From: Ignavibacteria bacterium
GTDB lineage: Bacteria > Bacteroidota > Ignavibacteria > Ignavibacteriales > Ignavibacteriaceae
Assembly (NCBI GenBank): GCA_021286645.1
Contig: JAJTBZ010000049.1
Location: 1-64,000, forward strand
Reading direction: 5' to 3'
DNA: 64,000 bases
In this document: piece after piece, positions 47,370 to 57,496 of the stretch
How positions within the stretch are numbered: the first letter of the stretch is position 1
How the letters are laid out: every line of letters begins with the position of its first letter
Notes under the pieces: generated by a model
The model's input: the letters and a program-made list of their open reading frames with translations, nothing else
What the model was told of the DNA's origin: nothing
Databases searched by the model: none
Translations under genes and position numbers: made by a program

Positions 47370-47582
47370 TTATTCATTCGGGGTAATAGCTTCAACAGGG
47401 CATACTTCGGTGCAGCTTTTACAATCGTCGCATAATTCAGCAACAACGAAAGGATGGTCCTCTGATAACGCAGCGAATGTCTGTCCGTTTACTTCATATT
47501 CAGAGCCGGCATTCTGGATTGCGCCACTTGGGCATTCATCGATACAAGCTGAGCAAGCAATGCATTCATCACTAATCTTCAT
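47370..47582 (-). CDS. 2[4Fe-4S] ferredoxin
   Basis: A 70-residue ferredoxin with two cluster motifs, CIACSACIDECP (7-18) and CDDCKSCTEVCP (51-62). The 32-residue loop between them is longer than in clostridial types. It carries electrons in the cytoplasm and is a likely acceptor for the PFOR at 21190. AAGGAAG precedes the ATG. Confidence 0.96.
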   Translation of the reverse strand: MKISDECIACSACIDECPSGAIQNAGSEYEVNGQTFAALSEDHPFVVAELCDDCKSCTEVCPVEAITPNE

Positions 47583-47759
47583 GTGTCTTCCTTTTGTGTT
47601 AATATTGTCGCCTAATATCTACAAGAATAATGCCACAAAAGTTGTTGCATTTTTAAACATTTTGCCCGGTAATTCTATTTTTTGAGAAAAATGCCATTCT
47701 AATCATTGGCAAAGGTTCGTTATGCTGCATTTTTCTCTGCACCGGCGCAGCAGTACAAT

Positions 47760-48374
47760 TTACTCAGAATATGGCTGTCTGATAATCGTTTTAAGGTTTT
47801 CAGCGGCAACCCGGCGTGGGTCGTTCAAATATATTTCATGGTGCTTACCGGTGAGGTTGCATCCTTTTCCTAAAATACAACTGTGCAGTTGAGCAATGGT
47901 TTCTGCTTCGCCTGAATATGGCCCCCGGTATAGCACCTGCACGCACTGCCCTTCTTCCAGCTTCTCAAGCCGTACTTGTGGTCTAAAGTTAAACTTTTTC
48001 TTTGCCAGCAACTTTGCACAAGCCTCTTCTACATCCGCGGGAGATATAAAATCCGGCTGCATTATCATCAGTGTCCACTTCCAGTCATTTTTATTATCCA
48101 GGCTAAAATCTTCCATTTTCTCACACCACCATAGCCCCTCTAACGCCGGCACGGAATAGTCATGTGTCCCTTTATCTTTGGAATACATAAACTTTATGGT
48201 GTACGCCACGCTATATAATTGCTCAAGTTTCGCCCCGAATAACTTCTCGTCATTCGGGTTTCCTTCACCATCGATCATTAAATAGAGTAATGGTGGAACA
48301 ATAACCTCGTTAAAGACACCTTCTCTACCTGAAAAAAGGGTTTTATACTGTTTCTTTAAATCAACTTTCTGCAT
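47760..48374 (-). CDS. Stand-alone GyrI-like small-molecule-binding protein
   Basis: A 204-residue protein of the GyrI-like (SOUL/effector-binding) superfamily (YKTLFSGREGVFNEV, PPLLYLMIDGEGNP, EGQCVQVLYRGPYSGEA). Its ATG at 48374 falls inside the last codons of the AraC-GyrI gene, in another frame. It has no DNA-binding part. It may compete for or deliver the ligand sensed by the upstream regulator. Confidence 0.85.
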   Translation of the reverse strand: MQKVDLKKQYKTLFSGREGVFNEVIVPPLLYLMIDGEGNPNDEKLFGAKLEQLYSVAYTIKFMYSKDKGTHDYSVPALEGLWWCEKMEDFSLDNKNDWKWTLMIMQPDFISPADVEEACAKLLAKKKFNFRPQVRLEKLEEGQCVQVLYRGPYSGEAETIAQLHSCILGKGCNLTGKHHEIYLNDPRRVAAENLKTIIRQPYSE

Positions 48375-48378
48375 GTTT

Positions 48379-49284
48379 TTATCTTTCAATTTTTTCTATT
48401 GGAATAAAAATATCCATTACAAAATGTCGATCAGGTGTACTTTCCGGTGACTGGTAGTAATATTCAAACCGGCAACTATCAGCCGGGATTACATTACTTT
48501 CGAGCAGGTATGTACCGTAAAGATAGCTATATGCCTCCGAAATGCCGCTTTCGGGACCATTGTACGAAAGCACCGCGTACTGCATAGCCGGAATTTCAAA
48601 AATCTCTATGGGGCCTTCGGCATTTGCAATCCCGGGAACGGGAACGCAGGCCTTATAACGGCAGCGCTCAGAATTGGTTATATCCGGGTTATCGAGCGGG
48701 ATTCCGAGGCACCGGGTTTCCGGGCCAACAAATCCATTTTTCCCTGCCCAATGCATCAGGATACTAAATGCCTCTCCTACGCTTTTGTTATACCCGGTTG
48801 CAGAAGTAACCGCCGCGACCCTGCACCCTTGAAAGAATCGAACTTCAACGGTGTAGCTGTTCTTTATTGAATCGACTGTACCAAAATCGGCTTTTTTAGG
48901 AGGGAAAACTTGATGATTCTTGCTGTTTTTTCTATAACGGGATGGAGAAATACCAAAATACTGCCGAAAGGCCCTGCTGAATATTTCAGGAGCAGTAAAC
49001 CCATTGTCAAACCCGATAGATTGTACTGTAGTATGAGGCCGGAGCAGAATATCCTGAGCAGCTTTTTCTAACCGCAGCCTCTGAATGTACCCCGCCGGAG
49101 TTTCACCGGTAAATGCATGGAACAATCGATGGAAATGATATTTGGAGATACAGGAGCAGGCCGCGAGATCATCCAACTGAATTGGTTCGGCTAAATTATT
49201 CTCAATATATCGTATCGCGGCATGCAACCGATTATTGTAATAATCGCGTGTTTCCTGTAGTGGTTCCTTAATAACACCTGCCAT
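48379..49284 (-). CDS. AraC-family regulator with GyrI-like effector domain (Rob-like)
   Basis: From ATG 49284 the protein has 301 residues. It has an N-terminal AraC double helix-turn-helix (AAIRYIENNLAEPIQLDDLA, KYHFHRLFHAFTGETP, SIGFDNGFTAPEIFSRAFR) and a C-terminal GyrI-like effector domain starting near YTVEVRFFQGCRVAAV. This Rob/BmrR-like layout binds hydrophobic drugs or metabolites. It starts 7 bases after the alpha/beta-hydrolase stop and overlaps the stand-alone GyrI gene, so the three form an operon. Confidence 0.92.
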   Translation of the reverse strand: MAGVIKEPLQETRDYYNNRLHAAIRYIENNLAEPIQLDDLAACSCISKYHFHRLFHAFTGETPAGYIQRLRLEKAAQDILLRPHTTVQSIGFDNGFTAPEIFSRAFRQYFGISPSRYRKNSKNHQVFPPKKADFGTVDSIKNSYTVEVRFFQGCRVAAVTSATGYNKSVGEAFSILMHWAGKNGFVGPETRCLGIPLDNPDITNSERCRYKACVPVPGIANAEGPIEIFEIPAMQYAVLSYNGPESGISEAYSYLYGTYLLESNVIPADSCRFEYYYQSPESTPDRHFVMDIFIPIEKIER

Positions 49285-49291
49285 AGCTGAT

Positions 49292-50296
49292 TCACTTATT
49301 GGATGTAAACAGGGCAAGCATTTTGGCTAATAATTCATCGCCGCCTTTGGAAATGATGTCGTTGTGTGATGCATTTTTTATTACCATGAATTCAGCCTGA
49401 GAACTCGCGAGGTTCTTAAAATTGGTAACACCATGATACAGTGGTATCCGGTCATCTATTTCGCCATGTACCATAAGGATCGGCTGAGTAATGAGCTTCG
49501 CAGCGTCTTTCGGATCAAGGGCATTTTCCGGAAAACGGGCAATACCGGCTGCTTTTGTAAGGGCATACTCGGATGGGTACCTGAATCCAATATGAAACAT
49601 TCGTTTCCCGTATTCATAAATTGTTTCGTGCAAATCCGAAAAAGCGCTCATAATGACGCCTTTTTTAATTCTCTGGTCATGCGCCAGCGCCTGCATTGAT
49701 ACCACAGCGCCCAAAGAATGCCCCACGATGTAAATGCTGTTGCAATCAACACCTTTCCCGATAAGCGTGTCCACCAATCGCTTTATATCCCCGGCTTCGT
49801 AAAACCCAAAAGTGGTATATTGCCCGCCGCTTAAACCATGCGCGCGAAGATCGGTAAGAACTACACGGAAACCCTTTTTTTGAAAAGAGGAGGAAAGCTT
49901 AATCTGTGATGCAGATGAAGATGCTATACCATGCACGAATATAATTGTGCCTAAACATGATTTGTGTTTATCAATCGGTTCGCCGATAAAGCCTTTCAGA
50001 ATAACCCCGTCAGCTGCTTTAACATCTACGGGCGTGTAGCCTGTAAGGAGCGTTGTTATCCCCTGCCTGTCAAGTACACGGTACGGTTTTATAATGCTGT
50101 ACGGCAGCACGTAGTTTAACTCGTAATAGCTGCCGGCTATGCATAATATAATGATACTGCCAAATAGCCAGATGAGTATGGTAAATAATTTTGATTTCTT
50201 TTTTTCTCCCGCCCCATTCCTGTTTAGCTGCATGAAGTGTATCCATTTCGTATATTTTGATATTGACAAAGCAAAAATCCTGAAAGCATGCTTCAT
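49292..50296 (-). CDS. Membrane-anchored alpha/beta hydrolase
   Basis: A 334-residue protein with a membrane helix at about 37-58 (LFTILIWLFGSIIILCIAG) and an alpha/beta-hydrolase domain: FVHGIASSS oxyanion region, nucleophile Ser in VGHSLGAV, Asp in MVHGEIDDRIPL and His in NASHNDI. The active site probably faces the periplasm. The start could be ATG 50296 or ATG 50233; neither has a clear ribosome site. It shares an operon with the AraC-GyrI regulator, and hydrolysis of the sensed compound is possible. Confidence 0.88.
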   Translation of the reverse strand: MKHAFRIFALSISKYTKWIHFMQLNRNGAGEKKKSKLFTILIWLFGSIIILCIAGSYYELNYVLPYSIIKPYRVLDRQGITTLLTGYTPVDVKAADGVILKGFIGEPIDKHKSCLGTIIFVHGIASSSASQIKLSSSFQKKGFRVVLTDLRAHGLSGGQYTTFGFYEAGDIKRLVDTLIGKGVDCNSIYIVGHSLGAVVSMQALAHDQRIKKGVIMSAFSDLHETIYEYGKRMFHIGFRYPSEYALTKAAGIARFPENALDPKDAAKLITQPILMVHGEIDDRIPLYHGVTNFKNLASSQAEFMVIKNASHNDIISKGGDELLAKMLALFTSNK

Positions 50297-50323
50297 TTAC
50301 AATAAGAAAAACCGGTTGGCAAT

Positions 50324-50347
50324 AAAAAAAGCCGGCTTGAAGCCGGC
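50324..50347 (-). terminator. Terminator of the T9SS cargo gene
   Basis: On the minus strand GCCGGC, a 5-base loop and GCCGGC are followed by TTTTTTT. It lies 33 bases after the stop at 50380 and before the hydrolase gene. Confidence 0.85.
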
Positions 50348-50379
50348 CCGGGTTGTATAAATATTAATTTAATTATCGT

Positions 50380-51677
50380 TTATTTAATCAGATTCATTTT
50401 TTTATTTAGTACCTGTCCGTTTACCCTGAGCGAATATATATAAACTCCCGAAGGCAACTTTGAGGCATCAAATTGGACTTCATACGTACCAGGGCTTTTT
50501 ACATTGTTTACCAACGTTGCCACTTCTTTCCCTAGTATATCAAATACTTTTAGTGTTACCTGCCCGGCGCTTGGAACCTGGTAACTTATCTTGGTGACCG
50601 GGTTGAACGGATTAGGATAGTTTTGTAACAGAGTATACCGAAGTGGTGTTATTGGTACCGGCTTCTTTACACTACTGCTGCTGCGATAGTAACCGGTAAA
50701 AGAACTACCGTACATGCAGACTACCTCCATTCCCGGGTTAAATAATGTTATTATGTCATTAATCGGCTGCCACTGCTGATTAGTCCACTCATGAACCTGC
50801 GTTGAAAGCACGTACCCGGCGGGGTTATAAGCCCAGCGGCACTTTAAGGATGGTACTAAATCTGAACCGGAATACAGATATCTTACCATTGATTCAGGCC
50901 GATCCAGGGTAACCGCATAATACTCATCCTCACAGAAGGGTTGCCATTCATCATTCGCCATGGTGAAAATATCGATCATCACTTTATTCTCGGACGAGCG
51001 TTTCCAAATATATTTCCTCCATGGCAACATACGATCATTCTGGAACGTATGAATTATCATCGAGTCAATTCCTTCCGAGAAGTAGCGGAGAGTTTTCGAA
51101 TCATTTACATACTGATTGTTGATAACAACCTGATATAACGTAGAAATTTCATTCCCTGACTCATCAAATTCATGTATTTCCCGGTCGAACCCGACCCAGG
51201 AAACCTCTGCTTTCACCTGATGTTCGGTCATGGTTCGCCTGCCGTTTGTATAAGAATGATAATCGATTGCCACCGAATCATACTGATTTGTATATGGATT
51301 CCATTTCATTAACAGTTCGGCTTTCACGGTGTTATCGGCGTTATACACGTAATAGGTTATTAAGGAATGGTAGGTAACGGTATCCTCTACCTGTGTATAA
51401 TAGAGAACTGACGGCAGCCCCTGCTCGTTGTATTTAAACGTGCATGTACCCCGGATACCTTCCGTGGTAATGGTTACTAAACTATCAACATAATAAGCCG
51501 GTTTATCGGTTGCACGGGGAATGTAATACTTTAGCGCCCCGGCGTATTCTTTGGATAAAGTATGCTTTTTTCTGCCGCGCTTTTACCGGCGGCTCCCGGA
51601 TAGAACAACGTTTGTCCATAGCCATTGATACAGGCAAGGTACAGCAGTGTTACAAAACAACAGATGGATTTTTTCAT
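50380..51677 (-). pseudogene. Frameshifted secreted protein with T9SS sorting domain
   Basis: From ATG 51677 a signal peptide is read (KKSICCFVTLLYLACINGYG) and the frame ends at TAA 51533-51531 after 48 codons. The shifted frame is open from about 51280 upstream-side codons through the stop at 50380. It encodes YD/RHS-like sequence (TFKYNEQGLPSVLYY, EFDESGNEISTLY) and a perfect type A T9SS domain (QNYPNPFNPVTKISYQVP, SGVYIYSLRVNG). The two frames join if one G is added to the G4 run at 51537-51540. It may be a real mutation, slippage-dependent expression or a sequencing error. The intact product would be about 430 residues. Confidence 0.75.
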
Positions 51678-51891
51678 TTACAGCCACGAAGGTTAATTGT
51701 TATTACAAACTTACCGATTATCATTGAAAATAAAAGTGCATTTCTGCTTCCCGTAAAAAGCTCTGTACAACGTGCCAACAGCAGCTGCAATGCATAACCA
51801 ATGGGCTATAACAGCGCATTGCAATGAGCTATATTAACCCGTAGTTATTGCCGGGAGAGATTAAAACTGGGATAGAAATAGCAGGCATATA

Positions 51892-51926
51892 AAAAAGGGG
51901 CTGCTCATAAAAAAAAGAACAGCCCC
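51892..51926 (-). terminator. Terminator of maeB
   Basis: On the minus strand GGGGCTG and CAGCCCC pair around a T-rich loop and are followed by TTTTTTATAT. It lies about 25 bases after the maeB stop. Confidence 0.85.
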
Positions 51927-51950
51927 GGGGATAAAAAGCGATACGTTTAA

Positions 51951-54206
51951 TTATTTCTTTTCCTGTGCTTCCACAACTGCAATAGCGGTCATGTTAACGA
52001 CATCGTTCACTTCGGCACCTTTTTGCAGCACGTGAACTGCCTTGCTTAAGCCCATAAGGATCGGGCCGATAACTTCTGCGCCGCCAATGCGGGCCATCAG
52101 TTTATAAGCAATATTACCGGAAGCGAGATCAGGGAAAATCAGCACATTCGCTGGACCTTTAAATGCAACGAATGGAAATTGCTGCGCTAATATTTCGGGT
52201 ACAACCGCGGTATCAGCCTGCATTTCACCATCAATTGCCAATTCAGGCCATTGCTTCTTAACCAGTTCAGTTGCTTTAGCAACTTTAACCGATTGAGGAT
52301 AGGGCGCGCTGCCAAAATTACTAAACGAGAGCATGGCAACCTTGGGTTCAACGCCAAATCGTTTTGCTGTTTTTGCAGTCTGAATAGCAATCTCGGCCAA
52401 CTCTTCAGCATTCGGATCAACATTTACTGAAGTATCGGCAAAGAAGAATAATTTATTCTTAACAATTACCATATAGCAACCCGACACTTTTTTTACGTCA
52501 TCAGCGAGTTTTACGACGTGTAAAGCGGGTTTAATTGTATTCGGGTATGAGCTGGTCATACCGGAGATCATACCGTCTGCATGCCCCATGTGCACCATCA
52601 TAGAGCCGAAGTAGTTCGTATTCTTTAACAGAGCATAAACTTCATGACGCAACAGGCCGCGACGGCGGCGGAGTTTATAGAGTTCTTCTGCATAGCTTTC
52701 CAGCTCGGGGAAGTTCTCATGATCAACGAATTCAAAACCTTCCGTGTTAATGTGATGTTCTTCAACCAATTTATCGATGCGGGCTTTGTTACCAACAATA
52801 ATAGGTTTGGCAATACCTTCATCGACCAGTATATGTGCTGCTTTTAGAATTTTAACCTGCTCGCCTTCGGGGAATACGATTCGTTTGGGATTCAATTTTG
52901 CCTTATCGATAATACGGCGAACGATTTCTTTCGAGATTCCGAGACGCGCGAGTAACTCTTCACGATATGCTTCAAAATCTTCAATTGGTTTTGTAGCAAC
53001 GCCGGTATCCATAGCCGCTTTGGCTATTGCCGGAGCCACATGGGTAAGCACGCGGGGATCGAAAGGTTTCGGTACGATGTATTCTTTACCGAATTCAATT
53101 TCCTGTCCGCCATACGCCTTTTTTACCATTTCAGGAACTTCTTCTTTCGCAAGGGCAGCAAGAGCATACGAGGCAGCAATTTTCATTTCTTCATTTATCG
53201 CGCTGGCGCGAACATCAAGCGCACCACGGAATATGAACGGGAAACCAAGCACGTTATTAATCTGATTTGGATAATCAGAACGGCCTGTAGCCATAATAAC
53301 ATCAGGACGAGCGTCAACTGCATCCTCATAGCTTATTTCCGGTGTCGGATTAGCCATGGCAAACACGATTGGATCTTTTGCCATCGAGCGCACCATGTCT
53401 TTTGTTACAACATTTCCTACCGAAAGGCCGACAAAAACATCAGCGCCTACAAGCGCTTCAGCCAAAGTACGTCTGTCGGTTTCAACAGCGAAAGCTTCTT
53501 TAAACTCATTCATATGAGCAGTACGACCGAGGTAGATAACTCCCTTGGTATCGCACATAAGTATGTTTTCTTTTTTAACGCCCAAGCGTATATACAGGTT
53601 TGCACACGCGTTCGCGGAAGCGCCTGCACCATTAAAGACAACCTTAATCTTGGAGATATCTTTACCGGAAATTTCACATGCATTTAACATAGCTGCACCG
53701 CTGATAATTGCTGTCCCATGCTGATCATCATGGAAAACAGGAATCTTCATCGATTTTTTCAAGGCTTCTTCAATATAGAAGCATTCCGGGGCTTTAATAT
53801 CTTCGAGGTTAATGCCGCCAAAAGTTGGTTCAAGCATTTCAACGCAACGAATAATTTCGTTAATATCCTTACTACGTAATTCGATATCAAACACGTCAAT
53901 ATCGGCAAACCTTTTAAAGAGAACGCCCTTTCCTTCCATAACGGGTTTGCCAGCCTCCGGGCCAATATCGCCCAAACCAAGAACTGCGGTACCATTGGAA
54001 ATAACTGCTACAAGATTTCCTTTTGCAGTATATTCATAAACGGTCTCGGGGTTATCATGGATTTCAAGGCAAGGATCGGCAACGCCGGGGGTATATGCGA
54101 GCGACAAATCGCGCTGTGTGAGACAGGGTTTCGTGGGAACAACTTCAATTTTCCCTTTTCGGCCGGTACTGTGGTACTCCAGGGCCTCTTTTTTGGTAAG
54201 TTTCAT
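51951..54206 (-). CDS. maeB: NADP-type malic enzyme fused to phosphotransacetylase-like domain
   Basis: A 751-residue two-domain protein. The malic enzyme part (1-430) has [20 protein letters not shown], the catalytic and NAD(P) region [16 protein letters not shown], and [10 protein letters not shown]. The C-terminal part (about 430-751) resembles phosphate acetyltransferase ([38 protein letters not shown]) and is usually regulatory, responding to acetyl-CoA, rather than catalytic. It turns malate into pyruvate, which could feed the PFOR. GAGG lies five bases before the ATG. Confidence 0.97.
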   Translation of the reverse strand: MKLTKKEALEYHSTGRKGKIEVVPTKPCLTQRDLSLAYTPGVADPCLEIHDNPETVYEYTAKGNLVAVISNGTAVLGLGDIGPEAGKPVMEGKGVLFKRFADIDVFDIELRSKDINEIIRCVEMLEPTFGGINLEDIKAPECFYIEEALKKSMKIPVFHDDQHGTAIISGAAMLNACEISGKDISKIKVVFNGAGASANACANLYIRLGVKKENILMCDTKGVIYLGRTAHMNEFKEAFAVETDRRTLAEALVGADVFVGLSVGNVVTKDMVRSMAKDPIVFAMANPTPEISYEDAVDARPDVIMATGRSDYPNQINNVLGFPFIFRGALDVRASAINEEMKIAASYALAALAKEEVPEMVKKAYGGQEIEFGKEYIVPKPFDPRVLTHVAPAIAKAAMDTGVATKPIEDFEAYREELLARLGISKEIVRRIIDKAKLNPKRIVFPEGEQVKILKAAHILVDEGIAKPIIVGNKARIDKLVEEHHINTEGFEFVDHENFPELESYAEELYKLRRRRGLLRHEVYALLKNTNYFGSMMVHMGHADGMISGMTSSYPNTIKPALHVVKLADDVKKVSGCYMVIVKNKLFFFADTSVNVDPNAEELAEIAIQTAKTAKRFGVEPKVAMLSFSNFGSAPYPQSVKVAKATELVKKQWPELAIDGEMQADTAVVPEILAQQFPFVAFKGPANVLIFPDLASGNIAYKLMARIGGAEVIGPILMGLSKAVHVLQKGAEVNDVVNMTAIAVVEAQEKK

Positions 54207-54283
54207 GACGCCTCAAATAATTATTGATAAAGTATGGGTTCTGTTTACTCTATAGAAAAAGCACTAATTAACTCAGTCATTTA

Positions 54284-54303
54284 CCGGCTCTAACCCGAGC
54301 CGG
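54284..54303 (-). terminator. Weak hairpin after mlaE
   Basis: CCGGCTC and GAGCCGG (7 bp) with a 6-base loop lie between the mlaE stop and maeB. No T run follows, so it could be an attenuator or just a pause. Confidence 0.4.
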
Positions 54304-54359
54304 AACGGGCTTCAGTCACTTAATCAATTTATATGTCAAAAATCATTCCGGAAATTTGC

Positions 54360-55133
54360 CTAAAAGACAAATGACCAGAGGAGGTAATCAAGTATTAAAA
54401 TCATGGCGGAAGAAAGTACAAAAGAACGTATGGTAGATATACCAACTCCTTCTGCCCCGCCTTCTGTACGCAGCCCGATATGGCAGCCCATTAACGATGT
54501 TACACCGCCAAAGAAAACTGTTTTTATGAGCCCGTAGAAAAAGTCATTTAATACAAAATATCGCTTTACCGAAGTAAAGAATACGGCAAACGATACATTT
54601 AAGAAATAGTTTGATACAACAAATGAGCCGGCCACGGCAATAAGATTTGCAAATACAAGAATGAGCGGCATCATGGTAACGGCCGCCAGAAAACGGGGCA
54701 TTGCCAAAAAACGCACGGGACTAATAGCCATTGTTTCAAGAGCATCGATCTGTTCGGTAACTTTCATTGTACCCAGTTCAGCAGCAATCGATGCACCTAC
54801 TCGGCCGGCAATAACAATACCGGTAAGCACGGGTCCTAATTCAGTAATAATAGCCCGGGTAGTGGCACCACCCAGAAATGAAAGCGGGGCAAGTCCTTTC
54901 AGTTGGTATGCCGCCTGCCAGGCGGCAACCGCGCCGGTAAAACTGGCAATTATCAGAACAAGCGGCAAAGAATTAACTCCGATATGCTCCATCTGATAGA
55001 GCACGAGGCGACGGCTGCGGGCAACATACCGCAACTGCTTCAGTATATCCAGGAAGAGAAGGCCGATTTGCCCCACTTCCTGGATTAATTGTAACACGAT
55101 ACGACCGATTTTCGATAGTGCTCTTGTTAACAC
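54360..55133 (-). CDS. mlaE: MlaE-type ABC transporter permease
   Basis: A 257-residue membrane permease of the MlaE family (GVNSLPLVLIIASFTGAVAA, ATTRAIITELGPVLTGIVIAGRVGASIAAELGTM split over the hallmark loop, VTEQIDALETMAISPVRFL). It moves phospholipid between membranes with an MlaF ATPase and MCE protein. These partners are not in the window and may be encoded beyond the cluster elsewhere. The start is GTG 55133. It follows the zinc-ribbon gene by 10 bases. Confidence 0.94.
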   Translation of the reverse strand: MLTRALSKIGRIVLQLIQEVGQIGLLFLDILKQLRYVARSRRLVLYQMEHIGVNSLPLVLIIASFTGAVAAWQAAYQLKGLAPLSFLGGATTRAIITELGPVLTGIVIAGRVGASIAAELGTMKVTEQIDALETMAISPVRFLAMPRFLAAVTMMPLILVFANLIAVAGSFVVSNYFLNVSFAVFFTSVKRYFVLNDFFYGLIKTVFFGGVTSLMGCHIGLRTEGGAEGVGISTIRSFVLSSAMILILDYLLWSFVF

Positions 55134-55143
55134 GGCACACCGT

Positions 55144-55869
55144 TTATTGTTTTACTTCGTCAGCCACATCAGTCGGAACGATAAAGCGACCGCAGGATTC
55201 ACAGGTAAATAATTTATCCATTCTGCGAATTTCCAGCTGGCGCTGCGGAGGAATTACATAGTGGCAACCGGTACACGCTTTACGATCGATGGTTACCACG
55301 GCTTTACCGCCTTTGGCTTTGCGAATATGCAGGTACTTTGAAAGATCTGCTTTTTTCACTTTAGCTTCAACTCTTACTCTATCCTCACGAATTTTTAATT
55401 CTTCACGTTCGCTGGATTTAATAATTGTCTTTAAATCGGCTTCTTTTGCTTTTAATTCTTCCTTAATTTCATCGCATTGCGGGGCAACAGATTCAATATC
55501 GGCTTTCATTGCAAGTTCACGTTCAAGAAGAGCCGCATTTTCCATTTCGCGCTTTTTAATTTCTTCATCCGCCTGATCGATAGATTTAGTAAGGGCATCA
55601 TATTCTTTGTTATTTTTAACAGAATATAATTGGGCTTTATATTTCTTCTGATTCTCAAGGAATTTTTCCATATCCGCTTCATTGAGTGCCCTTTTAGCGG
55701 CCGATTCATCGATTTCGGCTTGTTTGGCGTCAACGGATGATTCGAGTTGAGAAAGTTTTAACTGTAATTCTTTCACGTTATTTGGTAAATCACCACGCAA
55801 CGCTTCCAGTTCGTCTAACTGGTCATCAATTAATTGAAGTTCATATAATGCTTTTAATCGATCTCTCAC
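55144..55869 (-). CDS. Coiled-coil C4-type zinc-ribbon protein
   Basis: A 241-residue protein with a long coiled coil (about 10-180) and a C-terminal zinc ribbon, CTGCH and CESCG (the four-Cys pattern of the CdsZ/DUF164 family). The GTG start at 55869 is backed by AAGGAA eight bases upstream. Such proteins sit beside Nif3 genes in many bacteria, as here (16 bases). The function is unsettled; nucleic-acid binding is suggested for the family. Confidence 0.92.
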   Translation of the reverse strand: MRDRLKALYELQLIDDQLDELEALRGDLPNNVKELQLKLSQLESSVDAKQAEIDESAAKRALNEADMEKFLENQKKYKAQLYSVKNNKEYDALTKSIDQADEEIKKREMENAALLERELAMKADIESVAPQCDEIKEELKAKEADLKTIIKSSEREELKIREDRVRVEAKVKKADLSKYLHIRKAKGGKAVVTIDRKACTGCHYVIPPQRQLEIRRMDKLFTCESCGRFIVPTDVADEVKQ

Positions 55870-55885
55870 TGTATTATTCCTTATA

Positions 55886-56998
55886 TTATTTAAAATACTT
55901 TATTGGATTGGTGGAGTATTCTGTTATAAGAACCTGATTTTCCGCTTCAGTCAGTTTGAGGAACGCGGTAAGTTCACGCGCGATCGCATCAGTAATAAAA
56001 ATTTCGGTTTCAAAATGCCCCGCGTCGATAAGGTATATTTTACGTTTCGCGTCATGGAACGCGTGGTAACTAATATCGGCGGTAATAAAGGCATCAGCTT
56101 TTTGCTGAACCGCGGAAGGCAGAAGGTCGCTGCCGGCTCCACCACACAGAGCGACTTTCTGAATCTTGTCGGCAGCCCCTTCGGCATACCGGAAGCAAGT
56201 CAGGTTTAACTGTTCTTTAATAAACTTTAGGAATTCCCCGGCAGGCATGGGTTCGGGTAAAGCACCAATAACACCGGCACCATAATTTTTTGCCGCATTC
56301 TTCATCGGATACACATCAAAAGCGGGCTCTTCGTAAGGATGGGCCCTGTATAAAGCCTGAGTAACCCTGGTAAGCTGCCATTTCGGCAATATTACTTCAA
56401 GGCGTACTTCCTCAACCTCTTCATAGCTGCCCCGTTTACCGGCGGCAGGGTTTGAATTTTCGGAACCCAAAAAAGAGCCTGTTCCGGATGATCGGAAGCT
56501 GCATTTCGAATAGTCACCAATAGTGCCCGCGCCGGCTTCATAAAGGGCTGCAGCTACTAATTCCCTATGATCTTCAGGCACAAAGACACTCAGTTTGTAT
56601 TGGTTGTCTTCGAAACCGCGTAAAAAGCGAACTGATTGTAACCCCAGCCTGTACGCTAGTTGGTGGCTGACACCATTTCGGGAAAAATCAATATTCGTAT
56701 GCCAGGAACAAAGCGTAATATTATGTTGCAGCAGGGCGCTGATGATCGCTGAGGTTGTATCGGAATCTGGGGTGATGCGTTTGATGCTATGGTACAGTAG
56801 CGGATGATGCGAAATGATGAAGTTGCAGTTCCTTGTTATGGCTTCCTTGACGACCTCGACGGTAACGTCCAGACAGATAAGGATATTTGTCAGTTCCTTA
56901 TCTAAACTGCCAACCTGAAGGCCGGGATTATCTTTCTCCCACGCCGCTCCAGGAGGCGCCCAGTCATCTAAAAAATGAACGATTTCTTTTATTCTCAT
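55886..56998 (-). CDS. Nif3-like dinuclear metal-centre protein
   Basis: A 370-residue protein from ATG 56998. It has the Nif3/YbgI metal-site segments ISHHPLLYHSIKRI and CSWHTNIDFSRNGVSH near the start and KVALCGGAGSDLLP and DAGHFETE near the end. About 100 central residues form the PII-like insertion (HPYEEPAFDVYP) found in longer members. The family forms a hexameric ring with a two-metal site; its reaction is not settled (GTP cyclohydrolase I type 2 is a doubtful annotation). It is first in the Nif3/zinc-ribbon/mlaE operon. Confidence 0.94.
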   Translation of the reverse strand: MRIKEIVHFLDDWAPPGAAWEKDNPGLQVGSLDKELTNILICLDVTVEVVKEAITRNCNFIISHHPLLYHSIKRITPDSDTTSAIISALLQHNITLCSWHTNIDFSRNGVSHQLAYRLGLQSVRFLRGFEDNQYKLSVFVPEDHRELVAAALYEAGAGTIGDYSKCSFRSSGTGSFLGSENSNPAAGKRGSYEEVEEVRLEVILPKWQLTRVTQALYRAHPYEEPAFDVYPMKNAAKNYGAGVIGALPEPMPAGEFLKFIKEQLNLTCFRYAEGAADKIQKVALCGGAGSDLLPSAVQQKADAFITADISYHAFHDAKRKIYLIDAGHFETEIFITDAIARELTAFLKLTEAENQVLITEYSTNPIKYFK

Positions 56999-57459
56999 AA
57001 CAAAAAAAAAGCACTTCACGTTTAAACATCGAAGTGCGTAGTCACATCAAACTAAAAAATATTATCCGAATTTAATTTTCTTTTAATCAACCTGTTATTC
57101 ATAACTCCTGAAAAGTACAATTTCTCAGATTCTTTTCAAATAAGTAATAATTGCTAACATTAAAATATTAAATATTTACACGGCAAGCAAATTTAATTGG
57201 AAAAAGTACGGTTATATAAAAATCGCCTCCAGAATTAAGCATCCCAGGTCCTCTTCAAGTCATCCAAATAAAAAAAATCAAAAAATTCTATTAAATTCTA
57301 TAACAAAAGGAACTCCATCCATTTGATATGAGGGAAACGTCCAATTATATCAAGTGCACCAACGAAAATTATGAATAAAAAAAATGCAAGACAACCTGGT
57401 TTTTCAAGGCATCCAAATCTTTTTGAACGAATAGAGCTTTTTTGTTCACTTAATAAAAC
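56999..57459. other. AT-rich gap upstream of the Nif3 operon
   Basis: It holds no coding frame I would trust. Near 57255-57269 and 57404-57418 the 15-mers TCAAGTCATCCAAAT and TCAAGGCATCCAAAT differ by one base. A 21-base sequence at 57190-57210 recurs exactly at 61508-61528. It must contain the Nif3 operon promoter. Confidence 0.5.
57190..57210 (+). repeat. 21-bp direct repeat, copy 1
   Basis: AATTTAATTGGAAAAAGTAC plus G. It is identical to 61508-61528 in the same orientation, and the next 25 bases are also partly alike. The two copies bracket the large T9SS gene and the transposase remnant. Confidence 0.75.
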
Positions 57460-57489
57460 GGCCATCTCAGATTGTCTTTTGAGATGGCC
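57460..57489 (-). terminator. Terminator of the large T9SS gene
   Basis: GGCCATCTCA (57460-57469) pairs with TGAGATGGCC (57480-57489) over 10 bases. On the minus strand it is followed by GTTTTATTAAG, 8 bases after the stop at 57497. Confidence 0.82.
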
Positions 57490-57496
57490 TCATATT

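Noticed and set aside
49285-49317. Longer AraC-GyrI start at a TTG codon
   Set aside because: It would overlap the hydrolase stop; ATG 49284 fits the family start and leaves a 7-base gap.
52777-53687. Long overlapping plus-strand frames inside maeB
   Set aside because: Both are antisense to a full-length, well-conserved malic enzyme and have no protein-family likeness.
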